A DNA stretch of 64,000 nucleotides. Source: Halioxenophilus sp033283405. Lineage in GTDB: Bacteria; Pseudomonadota; Gammaproteobacteria; Pseudomonadales; Cellvibrionaceae. Positions within the stretch are counted from its first letter, which is position 1. Each line of letters begins with the position of its first letter. The stretch covers positions 124,001-188,000 of the forward strand of contig NZ_JAWMQR010000006.1 of NCBI RefSeq assembly GCF_033283405.1. Direction: 5' to 3'. Below are positions 1 to 8,754 of the stretch, piece after piece. The position numbers and the translations under genes were made by a program. The notes beneath the pieces are model-generated. The model did not search any database, was not told the DNA's origin, and saw only the letters and a program-made list of their open reading frames with translations.

Positions 1-2201
1 GAGGTGCCGGGCAAGCTGAATTTTTGTCCCTCGCGAGTGGTGAATTCACTGTCAAGCAGGCTCAGGTTGCCGCTAAAGCCTAGGCCGGCCAAGGGGTTGT
101 CGAACTCCAGGTGGAAGAGATCAGCGGCCTGGGTAATAACGTTGAATTCAACTCCGCTCAGCTCGCCATCTTTGCCGTTAACGGTGCCGACGAAGTCCCA
201 GGTTTCGCCCGCCGCCGGAGCGTAGTAGATGCCTGGGTCAATGGTGGAGACCGCCTGGTAGATCACATTGTCGATGGTGCGATAGAAGGCGCCCACGGCC
301 AGCAGAGAGCTGTCACCCAGGTACCACTCGTAGGCGATATCACTGCCCCAGGCCTGCTCCTCCTCCAGGGCCGGGTTGCCGCCGGTGATCGCTTCGTTGA
401 TGACATCGACGGAGGCGGAGGCGCGCCACTCGTTGTAGGTGGGGCGGGTGATGCCGGAGGTCAGTGACAGGCGCAGCTTCTGGTCGTCGGCCACGTTGTA
501 GTTCAAGTGCAGGCTGGGCAGTACGTTGGTGAAGTTGTCGCTGTAGTCGGCGTCCGGTCCGCTGGCGCTGTAGTCGGTGTACTCCACGCGCACGCCGTAG
601 TTGAGGCTACCCCAGTCGAAATGGGTGGTGCTCATGGCGTAGACGGCGGTGATATCTTCGTCGATTGTCACCACTTGGTCGGCACCGACGCTACCTTTGA
701 TGTCGGCACCGGTTGCGCGCCAGGCTGATAACACACCGGCATTGTCGTAGTAGGTGCCGCCCACGGTGTTGGTGAAGTCGGTCTCCCAGCTGCGGCCGGT
801 GTTAAAGCTGTCGATATCCACTTCACTGGGGAAGCCGGTAACGGTAATCGCTAAGGCGTGGCCATCGGATTGACGCTGATCGCGCACCAGGCCCATCTGC
901 ACACTGTGGTCGAGGCCGGCAAAGTTAACATCGCGGCTGGCGTCAAATTTAAACTGGTTTGACTCCACCGAGAGGCTGGAGGTGATGGGCAGGCCGATGG
1001 TGGCGGCGTAATTGACATCCGACAGCGCCATCTCGGTTTGGGTCATTGGCTGGTAGAGGAACAGCTTGGGGTTTTCCAGATTGCTGATGTCGTACTCAGC
1101 GGCGGCGGTGCCGTAAACACTGCGAACAATGGGCAAATACATATCGTACTCGGTTTCGGTGCGGCTCAGTCGGGCCTCCAGCAGCCAGTCGCCGGCCTGG
1201 TAGTCGAGGCCCAATGTTTTGGCGTCGGTGGAGTTGCTGTACTCGCCATCCTGCAGCATGCGCTGCACCTGAATAATGGGTTGGTAACCGCTGTTGCCGG
1301 GGGTGACATCGACAAAATCGCCCAGGCCAAAGACAAACTGGTTGCGGCGCTCGTGATCTTTGAATTCGCTGTAGAGGCTGGAGACAAACAGGCGGCTGGC
1401 GCCATCGTCGAAGCGGTATTCAAACTGGCCGCCGTAGGATTGGTTCTCACGCTTCACCTGGTAACTGCGGAAATCCATATCGAGGGGGATCAATCGGCCA
1501 TCGTCGGCCTGTTCGAGCTCGTATTCGCGGTTGTCGGTGAGCTGCTCGCGGCTGTCGTCCGAACCATAGAGCATTACGCCAAACTGTTCATCGGACCAGG
1601 AGGCACGCAGGCTGTTGCTCTCCACATCGCCACCGCCCAGATCCTGTTCGCCCCGGCCCATATTAACCGCCAGGCCCAGCCCCTCTTTGGCGAAGGGGTC
1701 GAAGGTTTCGATATTGATATAGCCGGCAATCGATTCGCCAGGCATGCTGGCCAGCACCGCTTTGTTGGCCTCAATGCGGCTGGTAATCACCGATGGGAAG
1801 CTGTCGAAGCGCGGTACCCGGCCATTTTCCGCCCCCGGCAGTTGCAGGCCATCAATGGCCAGTGAGGTGTAGCGGAAGGGGGCACCGCGGAAGTTCAGGT
1901 AGCGCGCCTGGCCCTGGTCACGCTCCACGGCGAGGCCCGGTACCCGCGCCAGGGAGTCGGCCAGGTTTTGGTCGGGGAAGCGGCCGATGGTGTCGGCGGA
2001 GACAACATCCACATAGTTGTCGGCCAGTCGCTTGGCGAGAATCGCGGAGCGTTGGCTGTCGCGAATGGGCGAGGCCAGTACAGAGACCTCCTCTAGGCCG
2101 ATAGGCAGTGTCGATTCCGATGTGGTGTCGGCAAAACTGACGCCTGTGCTTAGAGTGGCAGCGATGGCCAGGGCCAGTTGGGATTGTTTATAGAGAGCCA
2201 T
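1..2201 (-). CDS. TonB-dependent outer-membrane receptor, C-terminus missing at window edge
   Basis: The reading frame is open from an ATG at 2201 to the left edge, about 733 codons, so the last beta-strands are outside the window. It begins with a signal peptide (MALYKQSQLALAIAATLSTG) cut near an alanine-rich VSFAD. A plug domain follows, with SQRSAILAKRLADNYVDVVS and IGRFPDQNLADSLARVPGL as plug motifs. Then comes a long beta-barrel region rich in aromatic, Asp and Asn residues, including a barrel motif SLTSGITRPTYNEWR. Receptors of this kind import siderophores, glycans or other large ligands using TonB energy. The wording of the plug resembles the TonB-receptor class often tied to carbohydrate or oligomer uptake, but the ligand cannot be read here. 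Two envelope genes of unknown function lie directly upstream on the same strand. Confidence 0.9.
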   Translation of the reverse strand, partial: MALYKQSQLALAIAATLSTGVSFADTTSESTLPIGLEEVSVLASPIRDSQRSAILAKRLADNYVDVVSADTIGRFPDQNLADSLARVPGLAVERDQGQARYLNFRGAPFRYTSLAIDGLQLPGAENGRVPRFDSFPSVITSRIEANKAVLASMPGESIAGYINIETFDPFAKEGLGLAVNMGRGEQDLGGGDVESNSLRASWSDEQFGVMLYGSDDSREQLTDNREYELEQADDGRLIPLDMDFRSYQVKRENQSYGGQFEYRFDDGASRLFVSSLYSEFKDHERRNQFVFGLGDFVDVTPGNSGYQPIIQVQRMLQDGEYSNSTDAKTLGLDYQAGDWLLEARLSRTETEYDMYLPIVRSVYGTAAAEYDISNLENPKLFLYQPMTQTEMALSDVNYAATIGLPITSSLSVESNQFKFDASRDVNFAGLDHSVQMGLVRDQRQSDGHALAITVTGFPSEVDIDSFNTGRSWETDFTNTVGGTYYDNAGVLSAWRATGADIKGSVGADQVVTIDEDITAVYAMSTTHFDWGSLNYGVRVEYTDYSASGPDADYSDNFTNVLPSLHLNYNVADDQKLRLSLTSGITRPTYNEWRASASVDVINEAITGGNPALEEEQAWGSDIAYEWYLGDSSLLAVGAFYRTIDNVIYQAVSTIDPGIYYAPAAGETWDFVGTVNGKDGELSGVEFNVITQAADLFHLEFDNPLAGLGFSGNLSLLDSEFTTREGQKFSLPGT

Positions 2202-2335
2202 GGTGGGTCCAACCTCGTGTGTGGTTCAAAGTTGGCGGCAAGCTTGCTGTTGTACTGTGTCACTTTTGTTAATTCGAGATTTTTTCCTGGAAAGAGATAT
2301 CTCTAAAAAATAACTCGCTGATTATGTTGAGTTTT

Positions 2336-3514
2336 TTATTTTTCTGGCGGTGGCCAGTGAATAATGATTCGGCTCTCGCCAGGGGCCAGGCGATAGCGGC
2401 TACGGCCGGTTTTGAAATCCCTTTCGGTCTCGAACAGGTAATCCGCCGCCAGCTTTTCACCCAACAGCTGCACCATCTCCTCTTTGATTTTGTTGCGGTT
2501 CTGATCGACCGTTTTCGCCCGCAGGCCGTGTTGCTGCAACTCGTTGAGCGCTTTGCGGTGGCCTTGATACTGGCTCATCAACTGTTGCAACTCCTCGCCG
2601 AGCTCCGTGTCGGGGCGGTTGGCTGGTGGATTCATCACCCAGCCGCCGTCCCGGTTTAGCCGACGTCGTTGGGCGTACCAGAGGTAGTAGCAGTAGGGCG
2701 TTTTGGTGAGCGGGATAAGCAGGCCGTGAATCCATAATTGGTTTTCCTGCGGCTTCAGTTGCACGCCGGGTTCAGATTGGGCTACATCGAGGGCGCTCTC
2801 TAAATTGCCATGGTTATCGGATAGTGCCAGCTCAAACCAGGCCAACTGTTCGGGGCTGAGCTGGCCGAAAACCGGGCTCTGCAGCAGTGGCTGTAGCCTA
2901 TCAATTGTTACAGCGTGCGCCTGCCACAGGCGCCGCAGGCAGTCGTCCTGCTCAGGCGGCAGAGCTCGAATATTGCGGGTTAATTTGAGTGCGGCAAAAA
3001 GGCCAGTGGCGTTTTGGCTGAGTTGCTCTAACCAGTAGCCCCGCTGCCGGCTGATGGGCCGGGGAGCAATCAGCAACAGCAGAGACAGGGGCAGGGCCAA
3101 AAGCGCGCTCTGCAGGCCAATGCGCCGCCAGGGGCTAAGGCTCTGCACGGCGAGCAGTGATCGGTATTGGTTGTCGCTGCTTTGCCAGGTAACCGTGAGC
3201 TTCGCCGAAAGCGGCCACCAGGGGCGGCTGTCTGTGTCGTACAGAGCCAGCAGATAAACCTGCAGGTTGGGGCGGCTCAAGTATTGGGAGAGATCCTGAT
3301 TGGTACGCTGGATGAACAGTGCCTCGGGATTGTCGCCCGCATAGTAGTCCAGCTTGGCCTCGGCGATACGCCCGGGCAGCCAGTCGGCGATGGTCTCGGC
3401 CACCTGGTGACGAACCGATAGCTGATAGGCGAAAACACTGACCGCAGTCAGGCCGATACAACAGGCCAGCCAGGTGCCGATCACTTTTTGCAGTGGTTGA
3501 ATCAATCGAATCAT
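2336..3514 (-). CDS. Hypothetical membrane-anchored protein, second gene of an envelope operon
   Basis: I do not recognise a family. The start is placed at the ATG at 3514, which overlaps the stop of the upstream gene in an ATGA junction; a longer frame runs back to 3715 but lies wholly inside that gene. The product is about 392 residues. An N-terminal membrane segment (about residues 11-30, GTWLACCIGLTAVSVFAYQL) and a second one near residue 145 (ALLALPLSLLLLIAP) enclose a short extracytoplasmic domain. After them come a cytoplasmic helical region and a C-terminal stretch with many charged residues. Two membrane spans with a periplasmic loop resemble a sensor layout, but I see no kinase, GGDEF or chemotaxis motif. 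Translational coupling to the binding-protein-like gene upstream suggests the two work together. Confidence 0.7.
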   Translation of the reverse strand: MIRLIQPLQKVIGTWLACCIGLTAVSVFAYQLSVRHQVAETIADWLPGRIAEAKLDYYAGDNPEALFIQRTNQDLSQYLSRPNLQVYLLALYDTDSRPWWPLSAKLTVTWQSSDNQYRSLLAVQSLSPWRRIGLQSALLALPLSLLLLIAPRPISRQRGYWLEQLSQNATGLFAALKLTRNIRALPPEQDDCLRRLWQAHAVTIDRLQPLLQSPVFGQLSPEQLAWFELALSDNHGNLESALDVAQSEPGVQLKPQENQLWIHGLLIPLTKTPYCYYLWYAQRRRLNRDGGWVMNPPANRPDTELGEELQQLMSQYQGHRKALNELQQHGLRAKTVDQNRNKIKEEMVQLLGEKLAADYLFETERDFKTGRSRYRLAPGESRIIIHWPPPEK

Positions 3515-4404
3515 GGGCAGTTGTCGGCGTCGACGGCGAATTGAGAGTTCTTCAGGTCGGCGCCAATTGCGGTGATTAATGGGGTAAGCCCAGTCAGCAG
3601 GGTGCAGTCGAGGGCTCTGTCGCGGTTCTGGCGGGCGTACCAGTGGCCCATGGGCGAGCCGTTGTCGATGGTGGCCCAGTAGAGGGATCGATCCCGGCTC
3701 TCTTTTACCAGCCACAGGCCATCACTGATCAGATCCACCTCTCCGCTCCAAAATGCCTGGCGCAGCTCGTAGTAGCTGGAGTAGTAGACGATTTTGGCCC
3801 GGCCGAGATCGACGCCGAGAGATTTCATCTGGGTTAACGGCAGCAGAAAGTGGGAGTTGCTCTCCAGGTCCTCCAACAGGCCAATCGAGTGCTGATAAAA
3901 GTACTCCTTGGTTAACTCCGGTTGCCCCTTCAGACTGAACCAGGCGACCTCGTAGCTGGGCAGTTTGACGATGGGTTGGTAGTACTGCTCCAGGTTGGGT
4001 ACCAAGTGTTGGACGCGGCGGTCCCGGCTCCAGAAGAGATCGTAGGTTTCGTCGACAATATCGCGGGCAGAGAGCTGGTCGCGGTGCAGCCAGGTAACCT
4101 CAATCTGGCTAAAGCGGTTGGCCATCGGCGGCGCGTTGCAGAGCTGGTTGGCGAGTTCTTTGGCCCCCCGGTTTGAGACAGTCAGTACGCGAAAGCGCGG
4201 GAGTTTCGGTTGCGCCGATGGCGGTGTGCAGCTGACCGAGCGGTAGTCATGAATTGAGGCAAGCGCTGTCGCGGAGATTTGTGGCTGGTTAATGGCAATG
4301 GTGCTGAGGGCCGCCGCCATCAGCAGTAGGGTTAATGTCAGGTGATAGAGCCAGGGCGACTGCAGGCAGGCGATGGCGACCTTGTTAATACTGGCCCTGG
4401 ACAT
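3511..4404 (-). CDS. Putative exported solute-binding-like protein
   Basis: The ATG at 4404 is chosen because AGGGGAAGC stands right before it; an upstream TTG at 4425 lacks a ribosome site. The product is about 297 residues. A hydrophobic segment near residues 18-38 (YHLTLTLLLMAAALSTIAI) looks like a signal anchor. The remainder has the alternating pattern of a type 2 periplasmic-binding fold: FRVLTVSNRG early, then EVDLISDGLWLVKESRD and a late helical end. This reading is an inference from pattern; no signature is decisive. The stop overlaps the start of the next gene (ATGA, 3511-3514), so the two are translationally coupled. A TonB receptor gene lies 134 bp beyond that pair on the same strand, which could make this an uptake or sensing unit. 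Confidence 0.65.
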   Translation of the reverse strand: MSRASINKVAIACLQSPWLYHLTLTLLLMAAALSTIAINQPQISATALASIHDYRSVSCTPPSAQPKLPRFRVLTVSNRGAKELANQLCNAPPMANRFSQIEVTWLHRDQLSARDIVDETYDLFWSRDRRVQHLVPNLEQYYQPIVKLPSYEVAWFSLKGQPELTKEYFYQHSIGLLEDLESNSHFLLPLTQMKSLGVDLGRAKIVYYSSYYELRQAFWSGEVDLISDGLWLVKESRDRSLYWATIDNGSPMGHWYARQNRDRALDCTLLTGLTPLITAIGADLKNSQFAVDADNCP

Positions 4405-4780
4405 GCTTCCCCTGTCGAATGGCAAATAATAAATGAAGGGTATGTATCAGTCTCAGGTGACAGATTTATTACGGTGGTGGTATGGAGGGTGGTTTATCGC
4501 CTGGTGCTGGTGTTGAAACTTAACCGGCGAGTGGTGACCGTAGGCATCGCAAGGTTTTTTTAAGGGCTGGCTATGGCTGGTAATTGTTGGGGAGTAAGCA
4601 AGGTGGGGCTGAATGAGTGAATGCAGGCAGTGGTCGAGCACCGGTTTGGATATTCGACTCTAGTCATTCTTCTGTAGTCATTCTACCGCGGGGTTAAGTT
4701 CGCTCTTGCGAGATGAACTTAACCCGGCCAGGGCTGCAACAGAGGCTAGCAGCCCGTGGCCGGTTGGCGTAAACGACCGA
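4405..4780. other. Intergenic region with an 11-bp inverted repeat
   Basis: This 376-bp stretch separates two minus-strand genes and holds no convincing gene. GGGTTAAGTTC at 4691-4701 is matched by GAACTTAACCC at 4715-4725, a perfect 11-bp stem with a 13-base loop. No T-run follows on either strand, so it is either a weak terminator of the small gene ending at 4781 or a protein-binding dyad. The octamer GTCATTCT occurs twice just upstream of the stem. Confidence 0.5.
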
Positions 4781-5005
4781 TTAAGCGGCAGCTTCTGCTT
4801 CTTTGGCTGCGGTGGCCAGACAGCTTGGGCAGTAGTTTACGGTGTAGAAGTAACCGGCCGCTTTTTTGAAGGCCGCTTCTTTGGTAGCAAAGGAGCCGAG
4901 GTATTTGAAGTCTTCTACTGGAGCAATGTGGCTACAATCTTTGTCATGTACCAAGTGGCCTTCTTGTTCAGTAGTTTGTTCTTTAGCAACAAAAAACTCT
5001 GCCAT
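4781..5005 (-). CDS. Small Cys/His protein, Ada-like metal-binding pattern
   Basis: A 74-residue protein with a clear ribosome site (AGGGGAAG, four bases before the ATG at 5005). It has H19 and H23 near C26 and H28, then FKYLGSFATKEAAFKKAAGYF and a late NYCPSCL with a CxxC pair. The order Cys-His, YLGS, alternating Ala/Lys helix, GY, then CPxCL resembles the compact zinc-binding fold of the Ada N-terminal domain and its small stand-alone relatives; this is pattern matching, not a confirmed family. An acidic and alanine-rich tail ends the protein. It is transcribed alone, with an inverted repeat downstream. Its role is not known. Confidence 0.7.
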   Translation of the reverse strand: MAEFFVAKEQTTEQEGHLVHDKDCSHIAPVEDFKYLGSFATKEAAFKKAAGYFYTVNYCPSCLATAAKEAEAAA

Positions 5006-5326
5006 GATCTTCCCCTATCTTCGAATTTGGTATTGAAATTGTTGCCACTCAACTGCACGGTACTGATTGGGTGGCAATCGACGGTTGTTACCGTCACTGT
5101 TAATAGTGCGAAACCCATGCCGCGCTTAAAATCAATCACCATAACCATAAGAAAGTTGAGGTAAATCAAGCGTTTTGGTCAGTCTGCCAATTGGTTGAGC
5201 CAAATCAAATTATTGTCGTAAGTTGATCTAAATCTAATTTTGTCGGATTTGTTGTTGAATGTCCGACACTCCCATGCAAGTGAACAGGCGGTTTTCTTCT
5301 AATAAATGAAGCCGATAAGTGCGTAG
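5006..5326. other. Divergent intergenic region
   Basis: This 321-bp AT-rich region lies between the small Cys/His gene (minus) and the NUDIX gene (plus) and should hold both promoters. TTGCCAC at 5042-5048 is mirrored by GTGGCAA at 5071-5077 with 22 bases between. I see no gene in it. Confidence 0.4.
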
Positions 5327-6046
5327 ATGACTCGAGACTCAGAGGTAGTCCCGGCGCGGCCAGCCGCCACGCTGATACTGGTGCGGTCGGCCGAAAGCCA
5401 AGCTGATGAGCTGCAACTGCTGATGCTGCAGCGTTCCACTGATATGCGTTTTGCCTCGGGGACCTGGGTGTTCCCTGGCGGGGCGATCGACCCCGAGGAT
5501 TATGACGGCGCTGTGGAGCCACTCTCCCCCTGCGACAATCCAGTGCACAGTGCGGTGATAGCGGCGGCCATTCGGGAGACGGTGGAGGAGTGCGGGTTGG
5601 ATGTGCGCCAGCGGACGCTGGCGTATTTCGCCCACTGGACCACGCCAGAGCTTGCCCCCATCCGCTTTGCTACCTGGTACCTGATTGCCGAGGCGCCTGC
5701 CGGGCAATTGGTGAAAGTGGATGGTTTTGAGATTGTCGACCATCGCTGGCTTACCGCCCGGGAAGCGTTGGCGGAGTATCGGCAGCATCGCTTTCCGCTC
5801 ACCCCGCCCACGTTTATTACTCTGTGCGAACTGGAGGGCTTTGCCACGCTGGCTGAACTGGTGCAGTTTACCAGCCAGCGGCCGCCACCGGTTTGCCTGC
5901 CGAAGAGGATTAAACGGGGTGAGGAGTTGGTGCTGCTCTATCCCAATGATAGTGGTTATGAGAGTGGTTCACTCGATCTGCCGGGGAGGCGGCATCGAGT
6001 GATTATGGAAGCCGGGCAACCGTATCGCTTGATCGATTGCCCGTGA
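5327..6046 (+). CDS. NUDIX hydrolase, NUDT19-like with split NUDIX box
   Basis: A 239-residue protein. The N-terminal beta-strand PAATLILVRS is followed by LMLQRS and WVFPGG, typical of NUDIX entry strands. The catalytic helix RETVEECG (residues 83-90) gives the REUXEEXGU part of the box, but it lies 31 residues after the box glycine (G52) rather than 14, because of an insert holding DPEDYDGAVEPLSP. An insert at this place is known in NUDT19/RP2-type enzymes, which hydrolyse CoA and acyl-CoA to 4'-phosphopantetheine and an ADP moiety. A CoA-type substrate is therefore a fair inference, not a proof. The C-terminal domain (KRGEELVLLYPNDSGY) also fits that group. The gene stands alone, convergent with the flavoprotein gene behind it. 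Confidence 0.85.
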   Translation: MTRDSEVVPARPAATLILVRSAESQADELQLLMLQRSTDMRFASGTWVFPGGAIDPEDYDGAVEPLSPCDNPVHSAVIAAAIRETVEECGLDVRQRTLAYFAHWTTPELAPIRFATWYLIAEAPAGQLVKVDGFEIVDHRWLTAREALAEYRQHRFPLTPPTFITLCELEGFATLAELVQFTSQRPPPVCLPKRIKRGEELVLLYPNDSGYESGSLDLPGRRHRVIMEAGQPYRLIDCP

Positions 6047-6083
6047 TCCACTGCCTTTAGTAAGGAGAGGCTATTGAGGGGGG

Positions 6084-7304
6084 TTAGCCGAGGAAGGCTT
6101 TGGGGGCGATGCTCTCGTCGGCCAGTTTGGCGATATCCACTTCAATGCCTTCGCTCAGAATCTTCTTGGCGACCATAAACTCAGGTGGGCGGTTAACGCA
6201 GTCGGCGGCAATCAGTTTGCCTTCGCGCAGGTAGAAGGCGGCGAAGCTGCGGCCGCTGTCTTTATCGCCGCGAATCACCACCTGATCGTAGCCCTGGCTG
6301 AGGCCGGCGATCTGTAGCTTCAGGTCGTACTGGTCGGACCAGAACCAGGGCAAGGTGCAGTAGAGCTTCTCTTTACCGCAGATACTGGCAGCGGCGGATT
6401 TGGCCTGATCGGCGGCGTTGGGCACCGACTCCAGGCGCAGGCGAATTTTGTAGATGCCGTTGTAGTGGTTGGTGACATCACCGGCGGCGACGATATCCGG
6501 GTCGTTGGTGCGGGCGAATTCGTCCACTACCACGCCGTTTTCGACCTCCAGGCCACACTCCTGCGCCAGTTCGACGTTGGGGATAATGCCCACGCCGATG
6601 ACCACCAGGTCGGCCGCGTATTCACTGCCATCGGCACAGGTAACCTTCTCGACACGGTCACCGCCAATAAACTCAGAAACGGCCACGCCGGTTTTAATGT
6701 CGACCCCCTCTTCGGTGTGCACGCGGGTGTAGAACTCAGACAGCTCCGGTGCGGTAACACGGGCCAGCACCCGGGGGGCCATCTCCAGCACGGTAACCGA
6801 CATACCCAGTTTCTTTAATGACGCCGCGGTTTCCAGGCCGATATAACCACCGCCCACAATCACCGCCGATTTGCCGGCGACCACTTCGCCGCGAATGCCA
6901 TCGACATCTTTCAGGTCGCGCAGATAGTGAATGCCGGCCAGTTCAATGCCAGGCAGGCTGACGGTGCGCACGCGGGAGCCGGTACACAACGCCAGCTTGT
7001 CGTAGCTCAGGGTTTCGCCATTGTTCAGGGCGACGGTTTTGGCGGCGCGGTCGATCTTCTCAACGCGTAGGCCGAGACGAAACTCGATCTCTTTTTGTTC
7101 GTAAAAGTTGGGCTTGCGAATTAATAGTTCGTCGGCGGACTGATCGCCCGAGAGGTAGGCCTTGGAGAGTGGCGGGTGGTTGTAGGGGAGCTGCTGCTCA
7201 TCGCCGATAACGATAATTTTGCCTTCCCAGCCCTCCTGACGGAGTGAGGCGGTGAGTTGCGCAGCCGCGTGGCTGGCGCCGATTACGATACATGTTTGCG
7301 TCAT
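6084..7304 (-). CDS. NAD(P)H-dependent ferredoxin/rubredoxin reductase, FAD protein
   Basis: A 406-residue pyridine-nucleotide-disulfide type oxidoreductase without the redox-active cysteine pair. Residues 1-15 carry the FAD dinucleotide fold (IVIGASHAAAQL), then PPLSKAYLSG, a hallmark of putidaredoxin/ferredoxin reductases. A second Rossmann motif for NAD(P)H is VIVGGGYIGLETA near residue 150. AAGDVTNH near residue 270 is the second FAD-binding signature. The C-terminal domain matches reductase_C proteins, which pass electrons to a small iron-sulfur protein and on to a P450 or ring oxygenase. No ferredoxin or oxygenase lies nearby, so the partner is encoded elsewhere. The gene is divergent from the AraC-type regulator at 7475 and may be controlled by it. 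Confidence 0.9.
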   Translation of the reverse strand: MTQTCIVIGASHAAAQLTASLRQEGWEGKIIVIGDEQQLPYNHPPLSKAYLSGDQSADELLIRKPNFYEQKEIEFRLGLRVEKIDRAAKTVALNNGETLSYDKLALCTGSRVRTVSLPGIELAGIHYLRDLKDVDGIRGEVVAGKSAVIVGGGYIGLETAASLKKLGMSVTVLEMAPRVLARVTAPELSEFYTRVHTEEGVDIKTGVAVSEFIGGDRVEKVTCADGSEYAADLVVIGVGIIPNVELAQECGLEVENGVVVDEFARTNDPDIVAAGDVTNHYNGIYKIRLRLESVPNAADQAKSAAASICGKEKLYCTLPWFWSDQYDLKLQIAGLSQGYDQVVIRGDKDSGRSFAAFYLREGKLIAADCVNRPPEFMVAKKILSEGIEVDIAKLADESIAPKAFLG

Positions 7305-7414
7305 AGCAGTAACCCTGTTGTCTCTCTTTTGTTATTTGGTGCACCACTCTAGTGGTTTAGGCTGGGTGCGATTTGATTTTGGTCGAAAGAGTACAATGAT
7401 TTAGGTTCTCATTT

Positions 7415-7472
7415 GGTATCATTTTCGGTCAAATAATTAGTATTTAAGGCCATTAATGGGTATCATTTTCGG
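7415..7472. promoter_or_regulatory. Direct repeats in a divergent promoter, candidate regulator sites
   Basis: GGTATCATTTTCGG occurs identically at 7415-7428 and 7459-7472, 44 bp apart (about four helical turns), between the flavoprotein gene and the AraC-type regulator. The second copy ends two bases before the regulator ATG. AraC proteins often bind direct repeats, so autoregulation or control of both genes is plausible. This is inferred from spacing and identity only. Confidence 0.55.
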
Positions 7473-7474
7473 CC

Positions 7475-8503
7475 ATGACTAACTCTGTATCTCAAGAGAT
7501 CCCCTTCCTGTCGGCACGTATCGAGCGCCTCTATCGTCTGTTGACCAGTGAATGTGAAGGTGTTGACCTGGCTCAGTTGGGGGTGGATGCCGGGGTTGGT
7601 GGTGACTGGTGGTTGCGGGCTGAGCAGCTGGAGATGCGCGACTACTACCGCCTGGTGCTGTTGTTGTCGAACGAGCAGGTGCCGGATATCGCCCTGCGCC
7701 TGGCCCGCCTGCTCAGCCTGGAGGACTTGGGTGTGTTGGGCTATGCCATCTGGTCTTCGGCGAGCCTCGGCCAGAGCCTGCAACTGCTGATGCACGTGGT
7801 TGAACGCCAGCACCCCTATGTACGCCTGCGCTTGCGGGTTGAGGGGGGGCTGGCGCAGTTGGAGTGCCAGGTGCGGCCAGCGGGCTCCGGTTACTATCGG
7901 CTGCTGATCGAAGAGAGTTTGGTGTCGCTCTGGTTTTTGATCCAGGCGCAGCTGCCCGAAGGGCTGGCCGCGTGTGCTAGTTACGTGCATCTCACTTTCA
8001 CTGCGCCCCCCTACCATTGGCGTTATCAGCAGGCTTTCCGGTGCCGTGTGAGCTTCCAGCAGTTGCGCGCGGTGCTGGCGTTTCCCACCCAGTGGCTGAG
8101 TGTGGCGGTGGCGCCAGGTAATCGTGCGGCGGTCACCCAGACCCAGGTGCAGCGCCTGCTGCCCCACCAGCGCCAGGATTTTGTTTCACAGGTAAAAACC
8201 CTGTTGCTGGAGCACCCCAGCGAGTGTGCTTTCGATATGGTGAAAACCGCACGCTACATGGCGGTTTCCGAGCGCAGTCTGCGGCGCTACCTGGCGCAGG
8301 CGGGGAGCAGTTTTCGGGCCCTCTGCCAGGAGGTGCGCATCACCTTGGCCAAGGATTATCTGTGCAATACCGACCTCTCCATTCAGGAGATCGCCTATCA
8401 ACTGGGCTATGCCCAATCCAATAATTTCTATCGGGCGTTTGGCAGCAGGGTGGGTGTTACGCCGATGGAGTTTCGCCGCAATCGGGGTGAGGTTAGCCAA
8501 TAA
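7475..8503 (+). CDS. AraC-family transcriptional regulator
   Basis: A 342-residue protein with a long N-terminal domain of the arabinose-binding/OruR-like type (GYAIWSSASLGQSLQLLMHV near residue 95 is typical of that class). The C-terminal double helix-turn-helix includes ARYMAVSERSLRRYLAQAG and IQEIAYQLGYAQSNNFYRAF followed by GVTPMEFR, the classical AraC signature. Regulators of this group usually sense a small organic ligand and activate a neighbouring catabolic gene. The divergent flavoprotein gene at 6084-7304 is the obvious target; two 14-bp direct repeats lie between. The ATG at 7475 is only two bases past the second repeat, so bound protein could also block its own translation start region. 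Confidence 0.9.
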   Translation: MTNSVSQEIPFLSARIERLYRLLTSECEGVDLAQLGVDAGVGGDWWLRAEQLEMRDYYRLVLLLSNEQVPDIALRLARLLSLEDLGVLGYAIWSSASLGQSLQLLMHVVERQHPYVRLRLRVEGGLAQLECQVRPAGSGYYRLLIEESLVSLWFLIQAQLPEGLAACASYVHLTFTAPPYHWRYQQAFRCRVSFQQLRAVLAFPTQWLSVAVAPGNRAAVTQTQVQRLLPHQRQDFVSQVKTLLLEHPSECAFDMVKTARYMAVSERSLRRYLAQAGSSFRALCQEVRITLAKDYLCNTDLSIQEIAYQLGYAQSNNFYRAFGSRVGVTPMEFRRNRGEVSQ

Positions 8504-8754
8504 CCTGCTGTTTTGGGTAGGCCCTGGAAGGCGTTGTCCTGGGCTGCACAGATGGGCGAAACAGACGGCTGGATGGTCGATTAGCACTATCTGTTTGGGC
8601 TCTACTGCCATTGACCTAGGCGACTTAGCCATTAAACTATGCCGCGGTTCGCGCCCAGGCTATCCCTGGTTTTGAGGAACCGGGTGAACAACCTTAAACC
8701 TGTCGAGCTGTGCTCGTATCGAATATTAATTTTTAGAACAATTGGGTTGGAACT

